Shown here one piece after another: positions 23,576-32,250 of a stretch of 64,000 nt of DNA. Source of the stretch: Sphingomonas sp. (GTDB lineage: Bacteria > Pseudomonadota > Alphaproteobacteria > Sphingomonadales > Sphingomonadaceae); NCBI RefSeq assembly GCF_004799495.1, contig NZ_SSMY01000002.1, positions 62,001 through 126,000 on the forward strand. Direction: 5' to 3'. Position numbers and translations under genes: made by a program. The notes beneath the pieces are model-generated. The model made no database searches. It was not told where the DNA came from and worked only from the letters and a program-made list of their open reading frames with translations. The first letter of the stretch is position 1. Each line of letters starts with the position of its first letter.

Positions 23576-24033
23576 GACGCCGGTTTCGGACGCTTGGTGG
23601 TGGGTTTTTTCGCGGCTAGCTTTTTTGCCGCCGGCCTCTTTGGTGCGGGTTTCCCGGGCGTCGTCGCGCGTCGCTTGCGCTCGGGCGCTGGCGCGGGGAT
23701 CGGCGGCTCGAGCGTCCCAGCCAAGGCATCTTCGCTCAATTCGGCCGGGCTATCCTGCGGCACCGGCGCCATCAGCGCGGCCTGCTCGGCGGTCGGGGGA
23801 AACTCGCGCATGATGCGCTCATTCTCCGCCTTCCACTTCGCCTCCATCTCATGAAATTCGGATTCGCGGATCATGTCGTCGAAGCCCGAGCGGAATTGCC
23901 GCGCCATGCCGCGCGCACGGCCGACCCACTGCCCCGCGATGCGCATCGCCTTGGGCAGGTCCTTGGGCGGGATGACGAGCAGCGCCACCACGCCCAGCAC
24001 CAGCAATTCGGTCGGGGCTATGTCCAGGATCAC
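23572..24033 (-). CDS. tatB: Sec-independent protein translocase TatB
   Basis: A 153-residue protein. A short N-terminal membrane helix begins MILDIAPTELLVLGVVALLV, followed by an amphipathic helix (PPKDLPKAMRIAGQWVGRAR) and a long charged C-terminal region ending in a Lys/Pro/Ala-rich tail with repeated KKPTTK-like units. This N-terminal plan with the Glu in the membrane helix marks TatB rather than TatA. It lies 24 nt after tatA and overlaps tatC by 4 nt. Confidence 0.93.
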   Translation of the reverse strand: MILDIAPTELLVLGVVALLVIPPKDLPKAMRIAGQWVGRARGMARQFRSGFDDMIRESEFHEMEAKWKAENERIMREFPPTAEQAALMAPVPQDSPAELSEDALAGTLEPPIPAPAPERKRRATTPGKPAPKRPAAKKLAAKKPTTKRPKPAS

Positions 24034-24057
24034 CGCCGGATTCCTCTCCGGCGGGCG

Positions 24058-24285
24058 TTAAACGTCGGCGTCGCGCACGCGCTCACGCTCGGCGTCGATC
24101 ACCGGGTCGGCGCGCTTGGCCTCGATCCGGCTCGGTGGCGTGTCGTCATCCTCCGACATGCCCTTCTTGAACTGCTTGATACCCTTGGCAACGTCACCCA
24201 TCATGTTCGAAAAGCGACCGCCTCCCAACACCAGGATCGCGAGAATGCCCAGAATGATCCAGTGGATCGGGCTACCAAAACCCAT
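24058..24285 (-). CDS. tatA: Sec-independent protein translocase TatA
   Basis: A 75-residue pore-forming Tat subunit. One N-terminal helix (GSPIHWIILGILAILVLGG), the FGxxR-like GGGRFSNMM hinge, then an amphipathic helix (GDVAKGIKQFKKGM) and an acidic tail. The start is the ATG giving MGFGSPIHW; further upstream sequence overlaps the preceding gene region in another frame. It is 28 nt downstream of scpB. Confidence 0.93.
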   Translation of the reverse strand: MGFGSPIHWIILGILAILVLGGGRFSNMMGDVAKGIKQFKKGMSEDDDTPPSRIEAKRADPVIDAERERVRDADV

Positions 24286-24313
24286 TACAAATCTCCCAAA
24301 CGCGTGAGGGTAT

Positions 24314-24904
24314 CTAGTCCTCTTCCGCTTCGGTTTCCACCTCTTCCGCAATCGCCATGTCCGCCATCGCCAGGTCGACCGGGTCGAGCAGGCCGGCGGC
24401 GCGCAGATCGTCGATCCCGGGCAGGTCGCGGCGGCTGGCAAGGCCGAAATGCGTGAGGAAATCGGGCGTCGTCACGTAGGTCAACGGGCGGCCCGGGGTT
24501 TCCCTCCGCCCGGCGGGGCGCGCCCAGCCCGCCTCCATCAGTACGTCGAGCGTGCCCCTCGATATCTGCACCCCCCGAATCGCCTCGATCTCGGCGCGAG
24601 TCACGGGCTCATGATAGGCGATGATCGCGAGCGTCTCGATCGCCGCGCGCGAGAGCTTGCGCGCTTCCTCGCGCTCGCGGCGAAGCAGGTGCGCCATGTC
24701 GCCCGCGGTCTGGAAATGCCAGCGTCCGCCGCGGCACACGAGCTCGATCCCCCGGCCCGCATAGAATCCCGCTATCTCGTCGAGCGCCGCGCGGACATCC
24801 GTCTCCTCGCCGACATGCGCGCGGATCGCCTCGATGCTCAGCGGCTCGTCGGCGGCGAACAGCACCGCCTCGACCGCACGCGACAGATTGTCGGGCTCAA
24901 TCAT
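24314..24904 (-). CDS. scpB: Segregation and condensation protein B
   Basis: A 196-residue winged-helix protein (two domains) that joins ScpA and SMC in chromosome condensation. Typical segments are AVEAVLFAADEPLS at the N-terminus and the pair ETLAIIAYHEPVTRAEIEAI and GRPLTYVTTPDFL, both strongly family-like. The acidic C-terminus (EEVETEAEED) is common in this class. The start codon overlaps the scpA stop (ATGA). Confidence 0.94.
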   Translation of the reverse strand: MIEPDNLSRAVEAVLFAADEPLSIEAIRAHVGEETDVRAALDEIAGFYAGRGIELVCRGGRWHFQTAGDMAHLLRREREEARKLSRAAIETLAIIAYHEPVTRAEIEAIRGVQISRGTLDVLMEAGWARPAGRRETPGRPLTYVTTPDFLTHFGLASRRDLPGIDDLRAAGLLDPVDLAMADMAIAEEVETEAEED

Positions 24905-25632
24905 GCCGTCGCCTTCAAATAAAGCGGCGCGAACGGCGACTGCTGGCGCAGCTCGGCCTTGCCCATCCGCGCGAGTTCGAGCGCGGCGACGAAGCTGGAG
25001 GCGAGCGCCGACTTGCGGAACGGCCCGTCGAGCGTGTCGGGCAGGAAGCTTTCGATCGTCGCCCAGTCGACCTGCATCCCCAACAGCTGCGACACGCGTT
25101 CGAGCGCCGCGTCGAGCGTCATCACCGGGCGGTCGTGGACGACGTGGAAGACCGGGCGGTTGCGCGCATTGATCTGGCCGTACGCAGCGATCAAATCGTA
25201 GATTTCGGCCTGCCACATCGCCTTGCGCACGGTGCGCAGGCCCTCGGGCGCGGCGCGGCGGAACACATCGCGGCCCAGTCGGTCACGCGCGAGCAGCCTG
25301 GCGCCCGCATCGCGCATCGCGTTGAGGCGTTCGAGCCGCATCTGGAGCCGCAGCGCGAGTTCCTCGGGGCTCGGCTCGACCTCGGGATCGCGCGGCAGGA
25401 GCAGCGCCGATTTGAGATACGCCAGCCACGCCGCCATCACGAGGTAATCGGCCGCGACCTCGAGCTTCAGCGCGTGCGCTTGCTCGACATAGGCGAGATA
25501 TTGTTCGACCAGCGCGAGGATCGAGATCTGCTTGAGGTCGACCTTCTGCGACCGTGCCAGCGCCAGCAACAGGTCGAGCGGGCCTTCCCACCCCTCCAGG
25601 TCGAGCGTCAGCGTGTCGGGATCGGAGTCCAT
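24901..25632 (-). CDS. scpA: Segregation and condensation protein A
   Basis: A 243-residue kleisin partner of SMC/ScpB. The N-terminal EGWEGPLDLLLALARSQKVDL and QYLAYVEQAH segments are diagnostic, as is YLVMAAWLAYLKSALLLP. A C-terminal winged-helix (FVAALELARMGKAEL) closes the ring. It follows nagZ by 16 nt and overlaps scpB by 4 nt. Confidence 0.95.
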   Translation of the reverse strand: MDSDPDTLTLDLEGWEGPLDLLLALARSQKVDLKQISILALVEQYLAYVEQAHALKLEVAADYLVMAAWLAYLKSALLLPRDPEVEPSPEELALRLQMRLERLNAMRDAGARLLARDRLGRDVFRRAAPEGLRTVRKAMWQAEIYDLIAAYGQINARNRPVFHVVHDRPVMTLDAALERVSQLLGMQVDWATIESFLPDTLDGPFRKSALASSFVAALELARMGKAELRQQSPFAPLYLKATA

Positions 25633-25648
25633 CGCCGCACCTTAGCCG

Positions 25649-26656
25649 CTAAACGAGCGCCAGCAACGAATCCCGCTTGGCGATCAGCTCGTCGAAATCG
25701 GCCTCGGGCGTCACGCCCTTCACCGTCGCCATTGCGCGGTCGAGCCGCTCGACCGACTTGGCCGGCATATCGCCGAGCAGCGTTGCGATCTCCGCCATCT
25801 CGTCCATCCGCCCCCAGCAATCGAGCACCAGGTCGCATCCCGCAGCGATCGCGCCCGCGGCCTTCTCGCCCGCGGTGCCGGACAAGGCCTTCATGTCGAT
25901 ATCGTCGGTCATCAACAACCCGTCGAACCCGATCTTGCCGCGGATTACCTGCTCCACGACGATCGGTGACAGCGTCGCGGGGCGCTCCTGGTCCCATGCC
26001 TCGAACACGATGTGGCTGGTCATCCCCATCGGCGCGTCGGCCAATGTCCGGAACGGCTCGATGTCCACTTCCAGCTCGGCGTCGGATGCGGTGACGGTGG
26101 GCAAATGATGATGCGTGTCGACCTTCGCGCGGCCATGCCCCGGCATGTGCTTGACCACGCCGACCACGCCGCCGCTACGCAAGCCTTCGAGGATCGCGCG
26201 GCCCATCGCGGCGACACGCATCGGCTCGCTGCCCAGCGCGCGGATGCTGATCGCCTCGGTCGTGTCGGGCTGGTTCACGTCGAGCAACGGCCAGCAATCC
26301 GTGTTGATGCCGACCTCGTTCAGCATCAGCGCGGTGGCGTGAGCATGCGCGCGCACCGCCTCGATCGCGGAGACCGGCGCAATCTCGTACAGCGCGTCGA
26401 ACGCCGGGCCGGCGGGGAAATCGGGCCATTCGGGCGGCCCCATCCGCTGGACCTTGCCGCCCTCCTGGTCGATCAGGATCGGCACGTCGTCGCGCCCCGA
26501 AAGTTCCCTGAGGGAATCGGTCAGCGCGCGCAGTTGCGCGCGGTCGGCCACGTTACGCTTGAACAGGATGTACCCGCACGGATCGGCATCGCGGTACAAC
26601 GCGCGTTCGTCGTCGGTCAGGGCGAGGCCGGACAGGCCGTAGATGACGGGCTTCAT
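25649..26656 (-). CDS. nagZ: Beta-N-acetylhexosaminidase (cell wall recycling)
   Basis: A 335-residue family 3 glycoside hydrolase that removes GlcNAc from imported muropeptides in the cytoplasm. Visible motifs are LIDQEGGKVQRM (substrate loop), VKHMPGHGRAKVDTHHHLP (flexible loop with the general acid His-Asp dyad) and the nucleophile Asp in GLLMTDDIDMKAL. No signal peptide, as expected. It lies downstream of the SPOR gene across the palindromic element and upstream of scpA. Confidence 0.94.
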   Translation of the reverse strand: MKPVIYGLSGLALTDDERALYRDADPCGYILFKRNVADRAQLRALTDSLRELSGRDDVPILIDQEGGKVQRMGPPEWPDFPAGPAFDALYEIAPVSAIEAVRAHAHATALMLNEVGINTDCWPLLDVNQPDTTEAISIRALGSEPMRVAAMGRAILEGLRSGGVVGVVKHMPGHGRAKVDTHHHLPTVTASDAELEVDIEPFRTLADAPMGMTSHIVFEAWDQERPATLSPIVVEQVIRGKIGFDGLLMTDDIDMKALSGTAGEKAAGAIAAGCDLVLDCWGRMDEMAEIATLLGDMPAKSVERLDRAMATVKGVTPEADFDELIAKRDSLLALV

Positions 26657-26667
26657 ATCGTTCCTCT

Positions 26668-26803
26668 CCCCTCCCGCATGCGGGAGGGGCCGGGGGTGGG
26701 CGCGAGCGGAGCGAGCTCCCGCGCTTGCCCCAAAAAGAAAAGGCCGCGGATCGACCCCGGCCTTTCTTTGCCCACCCCTAGCCCCTCCCGCAAGCGGGAG
26801 GGG
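26668..26803. repeat. Composite palindromic intergenic element with internal bidirectional terminator
   Basis: Two 22-bp palindromes at the ends (26668-26689 and 26782-26803, both CCCCTCCCGC...GCGGGAGGGG) are arranged as inverted copies, each followed inward by a GGGTGGGC-like stretch. The centre holds a terminator-like hairpin (26738-26769: AGGCC/GGCCT stem flanked by A-rich and T-rich sides) readable in both directions. It fills the whole gap between nagZ and the SPOR gene. It resembles REP-like or MITE-like elements that are frequent in sphingomonad genomes. Confidence 0.75.
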
Positions 26804-26812
26804 AAAAGAAGC

Positions 26813-27541
26813 TCAGCTCGTAACGATGCACGCCTCGCCGGCGACCTTGAGCTTGCCGCACAGATCCTGTGCCGCGCCCGCGCTGCCGGCATTGACCTTG
26901 AGACGGTAGAAGGTGCGGCCGTTGACCTCTGCCTTTTCGATCGACTTGCCGAGGCCCGCGAGATAGCTGAACCGCTTCGACGCCTGCGCCCAGGCGGTGT
27001 TGGCGCCCGCTTCGGTCGGGAACGAGCCGAGCTGGACCAGCGCCCCGCCACCGCCGCCGCCCGACACCGCGACCGGACGACCCGGAGGCGGCGCGACCAG
27101 CTTGCCGCCGGGGCCAGCGACGCTCGCGGTCGCGGTCGACGTGCCGGGGCCTCCCTTGGACTCGGGCGCCGCCTTGGTGCCGGTAATCGGCGCCTCGGGC
27201 AGGCTCGACACCGCGATCGATCCGTTGCCGCCGGCGTTCCCGCCACTCGCCGCGACCGCCGCATCGCCTTCGCCCGCGACCTTCATCCCGCCGGGATCGT
27301 CGGGCTTGACCTTGTAGTCGCCATCGGGCGCCGCGATCAGGTCGCCGTTGCCGGGGGGCGGCGCGCGATGCTTGAACCAGTAGATCCCGCCGAGCACGAC
27401 CGCAAGCGCGACCAGTCCGACCAGCACCATGCCGACGACGCGGCCGAGCGGCGCACCCTCGTCCTCGTCCGCCGCCGTCTCGAGCCAGGGCAACCGGCTT
27501 TCGTCGGTGACCGTCGGCTCGCTCCACTGTTCGCCCGCCAT
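26813..27541 (-). CDS. SPOR-domain membrane protein
   Basis: A 242-residue bitopic protein. A cytoplasmic acidic N-terminus (about 30 residues) precedes one membrane helix (about 35-55), a long Gly/Pro/Ala-rich periplasmic linker (about 60-165) and a C-terminal SPOR domain (about 168-240). The SPOR domain shows VQLGSFPTEAGANTAWAQ and FYRLKVNAGSAGAAQDLC. SPOR domains bind denuded peptidoglycan at the septum. Two Cys near the end could form a disulfide. The ATG shares one base with the argS stop, so translation is coupled. argS-SPOR-nagZ-scpAB-tatABC is a conserved order. Confidence 0.9.
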   Translation of the reverse strand: MAGEQWSEPTVTDESRLPWLETAADEDEGAPLGRVVGMVLVGLVALAVVLGGIYWFKHRAPPPGNGDLIAAPDGDYKVKPDDPGGMKVAGEGDAAVAASGGNAGGNGSIAVSSLPEAPITGTKAAPESKGGPGTSTATASVAGPGGKLVAPPPGRPVAVSGGGGGGALVQLGSFPTEAGANTAWAQASKRFSYLAGLGKSIEKAEVNGRTFYRLKVNAGSAGAAQDLCGKLKVAGEACIVTS

Positions 27542-29268
27542 CACTTCATCTCCTCGACCGCCTCCACCCCCATGATGGCGAGACCGTTGCGGACAATCTG
27601 CCCGATCGCGTCGCCGAGGAAAAGACGGGCGCACGTGAGTTCGTGGTTATCGGGCAGGAGGAAGCGCCGCTCGGGTCGGTCATTACCGATATTCCAAGAT
27701 GCGTGAAACTCCGCCGCCAAGTCATAGAGATAAAAGGCGATCCGGTGCGGCTCGCGCGCCGCCGCCGCGGTCTCCACGACGCGCGGGAACTGCGCCGCGA
27801 GCTTCACCAGCGCCAGGTCTTCCGTATCAAGAAGGGACAGATCGACCTGCGTGCACACGATCTCCGCCTCCGCCGCGCGCCGCTTGAGCGATGCGACTCG
27901 GGCGTGCGCGTACTGGACGTAGAACACCGGATTGTCCTTCGACGCCTCGACCACCTTGGCGAAGTCGAAGTCCATCTGCGCGTCGGCCTTGCGTGTCAGC
28001 ATGGTGAAGCGCACGACATCCTTGCCGACTTCGCGCACGACATCAGCAAGCGTTACGAAGTTACCGGACCGCTTGGACATTTTGACCGGCTCGCCCGCGC
28101 GGAGCAGCCGCACCATCTGGACCAGCTTGACGTCGAACCGCGTTTTGCCGCCGGTCAGCGCCTGCACCGCCGCGACGATCCGCTTCACGGTGCCGGCATG
28201 GTCGGCGCCCCAAATGTCGATCAGCGCATCGGCGGTCTGCGCCTTCTGCCAATGGTACGCGAGGTCGGCGCCGAAATAGGTCCAGCTGCCATCGGACTTC
28301 TTGATCGGCCGGTCCTGATCGTCGCCGAATTGCGACGAGCGGAACAGCGGGAGCTCGACCGGCTCCCAATCCTCGGGCGTTTCGCCCTTCGGCGCTTCGA
28401 GCATGCCGTCGTAGATCAACCCGCGCGACCGCAACTCGCGCTCGGCCGCCTCGGGCTTCTTCGTCGCCTGCAGCTCGGCTTCGGACGAAAACAGGTCGTG
28501 ATGGATGCCGAGCAGGCCGAGGTCGGCCTTGATCAGCGCCATCATCGCCGCGACTGCGCTCTTGCGGAACAGCACCAGCCATTCGCTCTCGGGCGCCGAC
28601 ACGTATTTGTCGCCGAATTCCTGCGCCAGTGCCTGTCCGACCGGGATCAGGTAATCGCCGGGGTACAACCCCTCGGGGATCTCGCCGATATCCTCGCCGA
28701 GCGCCTCCCGGTACCGCAAATGCGCCGAGCGCGCGAGCGTGTCGACCTGCCCGCCCGCATCGTTGACGTAATATTCGCGGATGACCTTGTGCCCGCCCCA
28801 TTCGAGCAGTGACGCCAGAGCGTCGCCGACCACCGCGCCGCGGCAATGCCCCATGTGCATCGGGCCGGTCGGATTGGCCGAAACGTATTCGACGTTGACC
28901 GTCTGCCCCTGCCCCCGCGTCGAGCGGCCGTAATCCGCGCCGCCGTCATTGATCGCGGCGAGCTCGTTGCGCCACGTGTCGTCGGTCAGCGCCAGGTTGA
29001 TGAACCCCGGCCCCGCGACCGCGACCGAGGCGACCTCGTCGAGCTTGCCCAGCTCGGCGGCGATCTTCTCCGCCAGCGCGCGCGGATTGGCGCCGGCGGG
29101 CTTGGCCAGCACCATCGCGGCATTGGTCGCGAGGTCGCCGTGGCTCGGATCACGCGGCGGCTCGACCGTCACCGCGCCGCGCGCCAGCCCGCGCGGCAGG
29201 TCGCCGTTCGCGCTCAGGGCGTCGAGCGCCGCGTCGATATGCGCGGCAAAGCGGTGGTACAGGGTCAT
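27541..29268 (-). CDS. argS: Arginyl-tRNA synthetase
   Basis: A 575-residue class I synthetase that charges tRNA-Arg. The HIGH signature appears as GPMHMGHCRG (near residue 120) and the KMSKS motif as VKMSKRSGNF (near 395). An N-terminal additional domain (about 1-110) and a C-terminal anticodon-binding DALR domain (about 455-575) are present. It is the first gene of the SPOR-nagZ-scp-tat transcription unit; the gap upstream is filled by a palindromic element. Confidence 0.97.
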   Translation of the reverse strand: MTLYHRFAAHIDAALDALSANGDLPRGLARGAVTVEPPRDPSHGDLATNAAMVLAKPAGANPRALAEKIAAELGKLDEVASVAVAGPGFINLALTDDTWRNELAAINDGGADYGRSTRGQGQTVNVEYVSANPTGPMHMGHCRGAVVGDALASLLEWGGHKVIREYYVNDAGGQVDTLARSAHLRYREALGEDIGEIPEGLYPGDYLIPVGQALAQEFGDKYVSAPESEWLVLFRKSAVAAMMALIKADLGLLGIHHDLFSSEAELQATKKPEAAERELRSRGLIYDGMLEAPKGETPEDWEPVELPLFRSSQFGDDQDRPIKKSDGSWTYFGADLAYHWQKAQTADALIDIWGADHAGTVKRIVAAVQALTGGKTRFDVKLVQMVRLLRAGEPVKMSKRSGNFVTLADVVREVGKDVVRFTMLTRKADAQMDFDFAKVVEASKDNPVFYVQYAHARVASLKRRAAEAEIVCTQVDLSLLDTEDLALVKLAAQFPRVVETAAAAREPHRIAFYLYDLAAEFHASWNIGNDRPERRFLLPDNHELTCARLFLGDAIGQIVRNGLAIMGVEAVEEMK

Positions 29269-29324
29269 TTCGGATCCAGCGATGGGAGGAAGCGGCGCCC
29301 TTAGCCGAAGCGTGGCCCCGCTTC

Positions 29325-29456
29325 AAATCCTCCCCGCTCGCGGGGAGGTGGCAGCCGAAGGCTGATGGAGGGGGTACGCGGCAACCGCAACGCGTGTGGC
29401 CCGCCCCCTTTCACCGCTCTGCGAGCGGTCCCCCTCCCCGCAAGCGGGGAGGATTT
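29325..29456. repeat. Composite palindromic intergenic element
   Basis: The ends, 29325-29348 and 29433-29456, are inverted copies that differ at one base in 24, and each is itself a hairpin (CCTCCCCGC...GCGGGGAGG). Between them are a GCAGCC/GGCTG hairpin, a GGAGGGGG run and a second hairpin (CCGCTC/GAGCGG at about 29413-29428). It has the same plan as the element at 26668-26803 though with a different sequence. It lies between argS and the DUF1501 gene and might terminate the latter. Confidence 0.75.
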
Positions 29457-29459
29457 AGG

Positions 29460-30605
29460 TCAGACGAGTCCGCCAACCGGTGCCGACCCCTTGGTATCCG
29501 GGAACAGCGTCGCCATCACCTTCCCCGGCTCGACACCGTAATGCCCGGCGACCGCGCCGGCGACGAACTGGTCGAGGCCGAGCGTCGGCTTGAGGTCGCG
29601 GCCCTCGTACAGCGCCGCTTGCCCCAGCCCCGGCCAGTCGGCCATCACGCGCCCACCGCGCACGCCGCCGCCGATCAGCATCGCGGCGGAGCCCGTCCCG
29701 TGGTCGCTGCCGCCGGTGCCGTTGACCGCGACGGTGCGGCCGAACTCGGTCGCGACGAGCACCATCGTGTTCGACCACTGCGCGCCCATCCCGGTCTTGA
29801 GCGCGGCGATCATCGCGTCGAGGCCCTTCAGCTGGTTGGCGAGGCGCGCGCGCTGGCCGGCATGCGTGTCCCATCCGCCCGTCTCGATCATCGCGATCCG
29901 CGCGCCGTTGGCGGGGGCGAGCAGCTTGGCGGCGAGCGCGCCCGTCGCGGCCGCGTTCTGCGCATTGGCGGCGGTCATGTCGCTGGTCAGCGTGCGCGTG
30001 TTCATCGCCTCGCTCCACAACCCGTGGAGTTGCCCATCGCCCGAATAGAGCGACGCGACACGCATCATCAGATCGTCGGACGCCTGCGGGAGCGCCGACA
30101 GCGCATAGCTCGCCACCTCGTGCGGCCCGCGCAGCGCGAGCGGTACCGTCGCCGACACCGCAATCGCCCTGGCCTCGCCCGACGGAATCACCCCGAGCAT
30201 GCGGTTGAGCCAGCCGTCCTTGACCTGATACGCGCCGAGCCCGCCGCTCTCGAGCACGTTCTGCCCGTCGAAATGCGAGCGGTCGCGGTACGGCGAGGCG
30301 ATGGCGTGCGCGAACAGCGCTTCCTTCGCATCGTACATCCCCGCCAGCGAGGTCATCGCCGGGTGGAGCGCGAACATGCTGTCGAGCTTCTTCGCGCTGT
30401 CGAAGTCGGCCGCGAACTGGCCTCGCGCACCGGCATAGGCCGGATCGCCGATCGGCGCGACGGTGTGCAGTCCGTCGGCGGCGCCGCGCTGGATGATGAA
30501 GACGAAGCGGCGGTCGGTCTCGGCCTTGGCGAAGGCCATGCGCGGCGCGAGCGCGAGGCCCGCGGCGGCGCCGGAGCGGATCAGGAAGGAACGCCGATCG
30601 TACAT
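29460..30605 (-). CDS. DUF1501 family exported protein
   Basis: A 381-residue protein with a twin-arginine signal (DRRSFLIRSGAAAGLAL, cleavage after AFA about residue 25). The mature part matches DUF1501, an alkaline-phosphatase-like fold: HFDGQNVLESG, GWLNRML, ETGGWDTHAGQ, ATEFGRTVAVNGTGGSDHG. These are probable metal-site motifs. The pair with DUF1800 is widespread, but the biochemical role is not established. It follows the DUF1800 gene by 2 nt. Confidence 0.9.
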   Translation of the reverse strand: MYDRRSFLIRSGAAAGLALAPRMAFAKAETDRRFVFIIQRGAADGLHTVAPIGDPAYAGARGQFAADFDSAKKLDSMFALHPAMTSLAGMYDAKEALFAHAIASPYRDRSHFDGQNVLESGGLGAYQVKDGWLNRMLGVIPSGEARAIAVSATVPLALRGPHEVASYALSALPQASDDLMMRVASLYSGDGQLHGLWSEAMNTRTLTSDMTAANAQNAAATGALAAKLLAPANGARIAMIETGGWDTHAGQRARLANQLKGLDAMIAALKTGMGAQWSNTMVLVATEFGRTVAVNGTGGSDHGTGSAAMLIGGGVRGGRVMADWPGLGQAALYEGRDLKPTLGLDQFVAGAVAGHYGVEPGKVMATLFPDTKGSAPVGGLV

Positions 30606-30607
30606 GA

Positions 30608-32173
30608 TTACCTCCGCAGCATTTCGGGCGATACGAGGAGCAACGCGAGGCCCTGACCGGGGCTCTCGGCGCGCGCCAGCGCCTGTTCGGTAGCGGGCGT
30701 CAATGCGCCCGGGAAAAGCTTGGGTGCGAGCGCGCGAGCATCGACGGCCGCGCCCGCGCGCGTCGCGAACCGCTCCGCTGCCTCGACCCGGCGGACCAAG
30801 GCATCGGGTCCGGCCCAGCTCGCGGCGATATCGTCGTACCCGGCGGGCGATCCCGGCTTCCACGTCGGCTGGCCAAGCTGGTTGAGCAGGCCGACCGCCG
30901 CGAGCGGCAGCATCTGCTTCATCCCCAATGCGCGGCCGGTCGACACCGTCCATTCCCACGGCGACTTGAACTTGACCGGCCCGGCGACCCAGCATTCGGG
31001 GCTGTCGATCAACGCCCTGTAGAGCGACGGCAGGTCGCCCCCGGTCTTGAGGAAATTGGCCTTCAGCCGCGCGACGAGCGCCGGCGGCGGCGTGTCGCCC
31101 GCGAAATGCCGCGCGAGCTTGGTCGCGATGTGCTCGGCGGTCGCGGGGCTGGTCGCCAGCGTGTCGAGCACCGCCTGCGCCTGCTTCTCGCCCTCCTGCC
31201 CGTATTTGCGCCCGACGATCGTCCGCACGCCCGGCTCGTGCAGCCGCTCGGCGAAGGCGAATTCGCCCGGCGATCCGTCCTCGACCCCGGCGAACCGCGC
31301 CGCCGGGCCGCGCCCGATCCCTTTGACCGTCCAGCCGGTCAGCGCGCGCGCGAATTCGGTCACGTCGGCCTGGGTGTAGCCTGAGCGGACGCCGAGCGTG
31401 TGAAGCTCCATGATCTCGCGCGCGAGGTTCTCGTTAAGCCCCGGCCCCTTGCCCGCGTTGGCGGGGCGCGGGCGGCGCAGCGCGATCTGCCCCGCCACGC
31501 TGTCGGGACCGATCGACACCGCCTGGTCGAGATAGAGCAGCATCGCGGGATGGCGCTCGACCGCGTTGAGCATGTCGCCGAATTTGCCCATCAGGTTGGG
31601 CCGAATCGCCTCGAACTCGAGCAGGCCCGACAGACCGATCACTTCGAGCTTGTCAGCCGACACGGCGAAATGGTTGGCCCAGAAATGCGCGAGCCGGTCG
31701 GCGAACGGGGTCGGGCTGACCAAGGCAGTGGTAACGCGCGCACCGACCGCGGCGGCGTAGTCGTCGCGCACCTGCCCGCCTACGAAGCGGCGCGCCGCCA
31801 TCGCGGCATCGAGGCCATCCGCATTGGGCTTGGCGCCGGGCATCGGCACGGCTGGCGGCATATTAGAGGGGCCGGGCTGCATCGTCTGCGGTGCCATCGC
31901 CGGCTGCATCGTAGGTGCCGGGCCAGGCATCGGCGCGGCGGCGGCGAGCTGGCGGCGGCCCAGCCCCTGCTGCCGCAGCTGGCGCTGCTGGTCGTAGAAA
32001 TCGGCGAGCTCGCCCGCGACCTTGGCGCGGGTCGGCACGGCGGCGATGGCGGCGGGTTTGGGGTCGAAGCTCTCAAGCTGATGCTTCAGCCAGCCTTTGG
32101 GGTCGCCGGGGATGCTCTCGTCGGGCCGGGCGCCGAGCCCGAAACGATTGAGCGCGATGCTGGCGTCGGCCAT
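30608..32173 (-). CDS. DUF1800 domain-containing protein
   Basis: A 521-residue protein with the DUF1800 signature: N-terminal ALNRFGLGARPDE, then MGKFGDMLNAVERHPAMLLYLD, LNENLAREIMELHTLGV and GYTQADVTEFARALTGW. A Pro/Met-rich insert near residues 85-130 (repeated PGPAP/MQP units) is unusual. The start is set at the ATG giving MADASIAL; a long in-frame extension upstream appears not to be coding. It is the first gene of the DUF1800-DUF1501 pair. Confidence 0.9.
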   Translation of the reverse strand: MADASIALNRFGLGARPDESIPGDPKGWLKHQLESFDPKPAAIAAVPTRAKVAGELADFYDQQRQLRQQGLGRRQLAAAAPMPGPAPTMQPAMAPQTMQPGPSNMPPAVPMPGAKPNADGLDAAMAARRFVGGQVRDDYAAAVGARVTTALVSPTPFADRLAHFWANHFAVSADKLEVIGLSGLLEFEAIRPNLMGKFGDMLNAVERHPAMLLYLDQAVSIGPDSVAGQIALRRPRPANAGKGPGLNENLAREIMELHTLGVRSGYTQADVTEFARALTGWTVKGIGRGPAARFAGVEDGSPGEFAFAERLHEPGVRTIVGRKYGQEGEKQAQAVLDTLATSPATAEHIATKLARHFAGDTPPPALVARLKANFLKTGGDLPSLYRALIDSPECWVAGPVKFKSPWEWTVSTGRALGMKQMLPLAAVGLLNQLGQPTWKPGSPAGYDDIAASWAGPDALVRRVEAAERFATRAGAAVDARALAPKLFPGALTPATEQALARAESPGQGLALLLVSPEMLRR

Positions 32174-32250
32174 GCGCGTCACTCCATGCTGTGCCGCCGG
32201 CACTATACCGTCTTTGTCGCACAAATGTCCCGGGCCTAACGCGCGGGGGC

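Noticed and set aside
23572..24033. Lys/Ala/Pro repeat units at the tatB end taken as a separate gene or tandem repeat
   Set aside because: In frame with TatB and typical of its variable C-terminal tail.
26690..26781. Possible small gene inside the palindromic element
   Set aside because: Only short frames without start signals; the sequence is explained by inverted repeats and a terminator-like hairpin.
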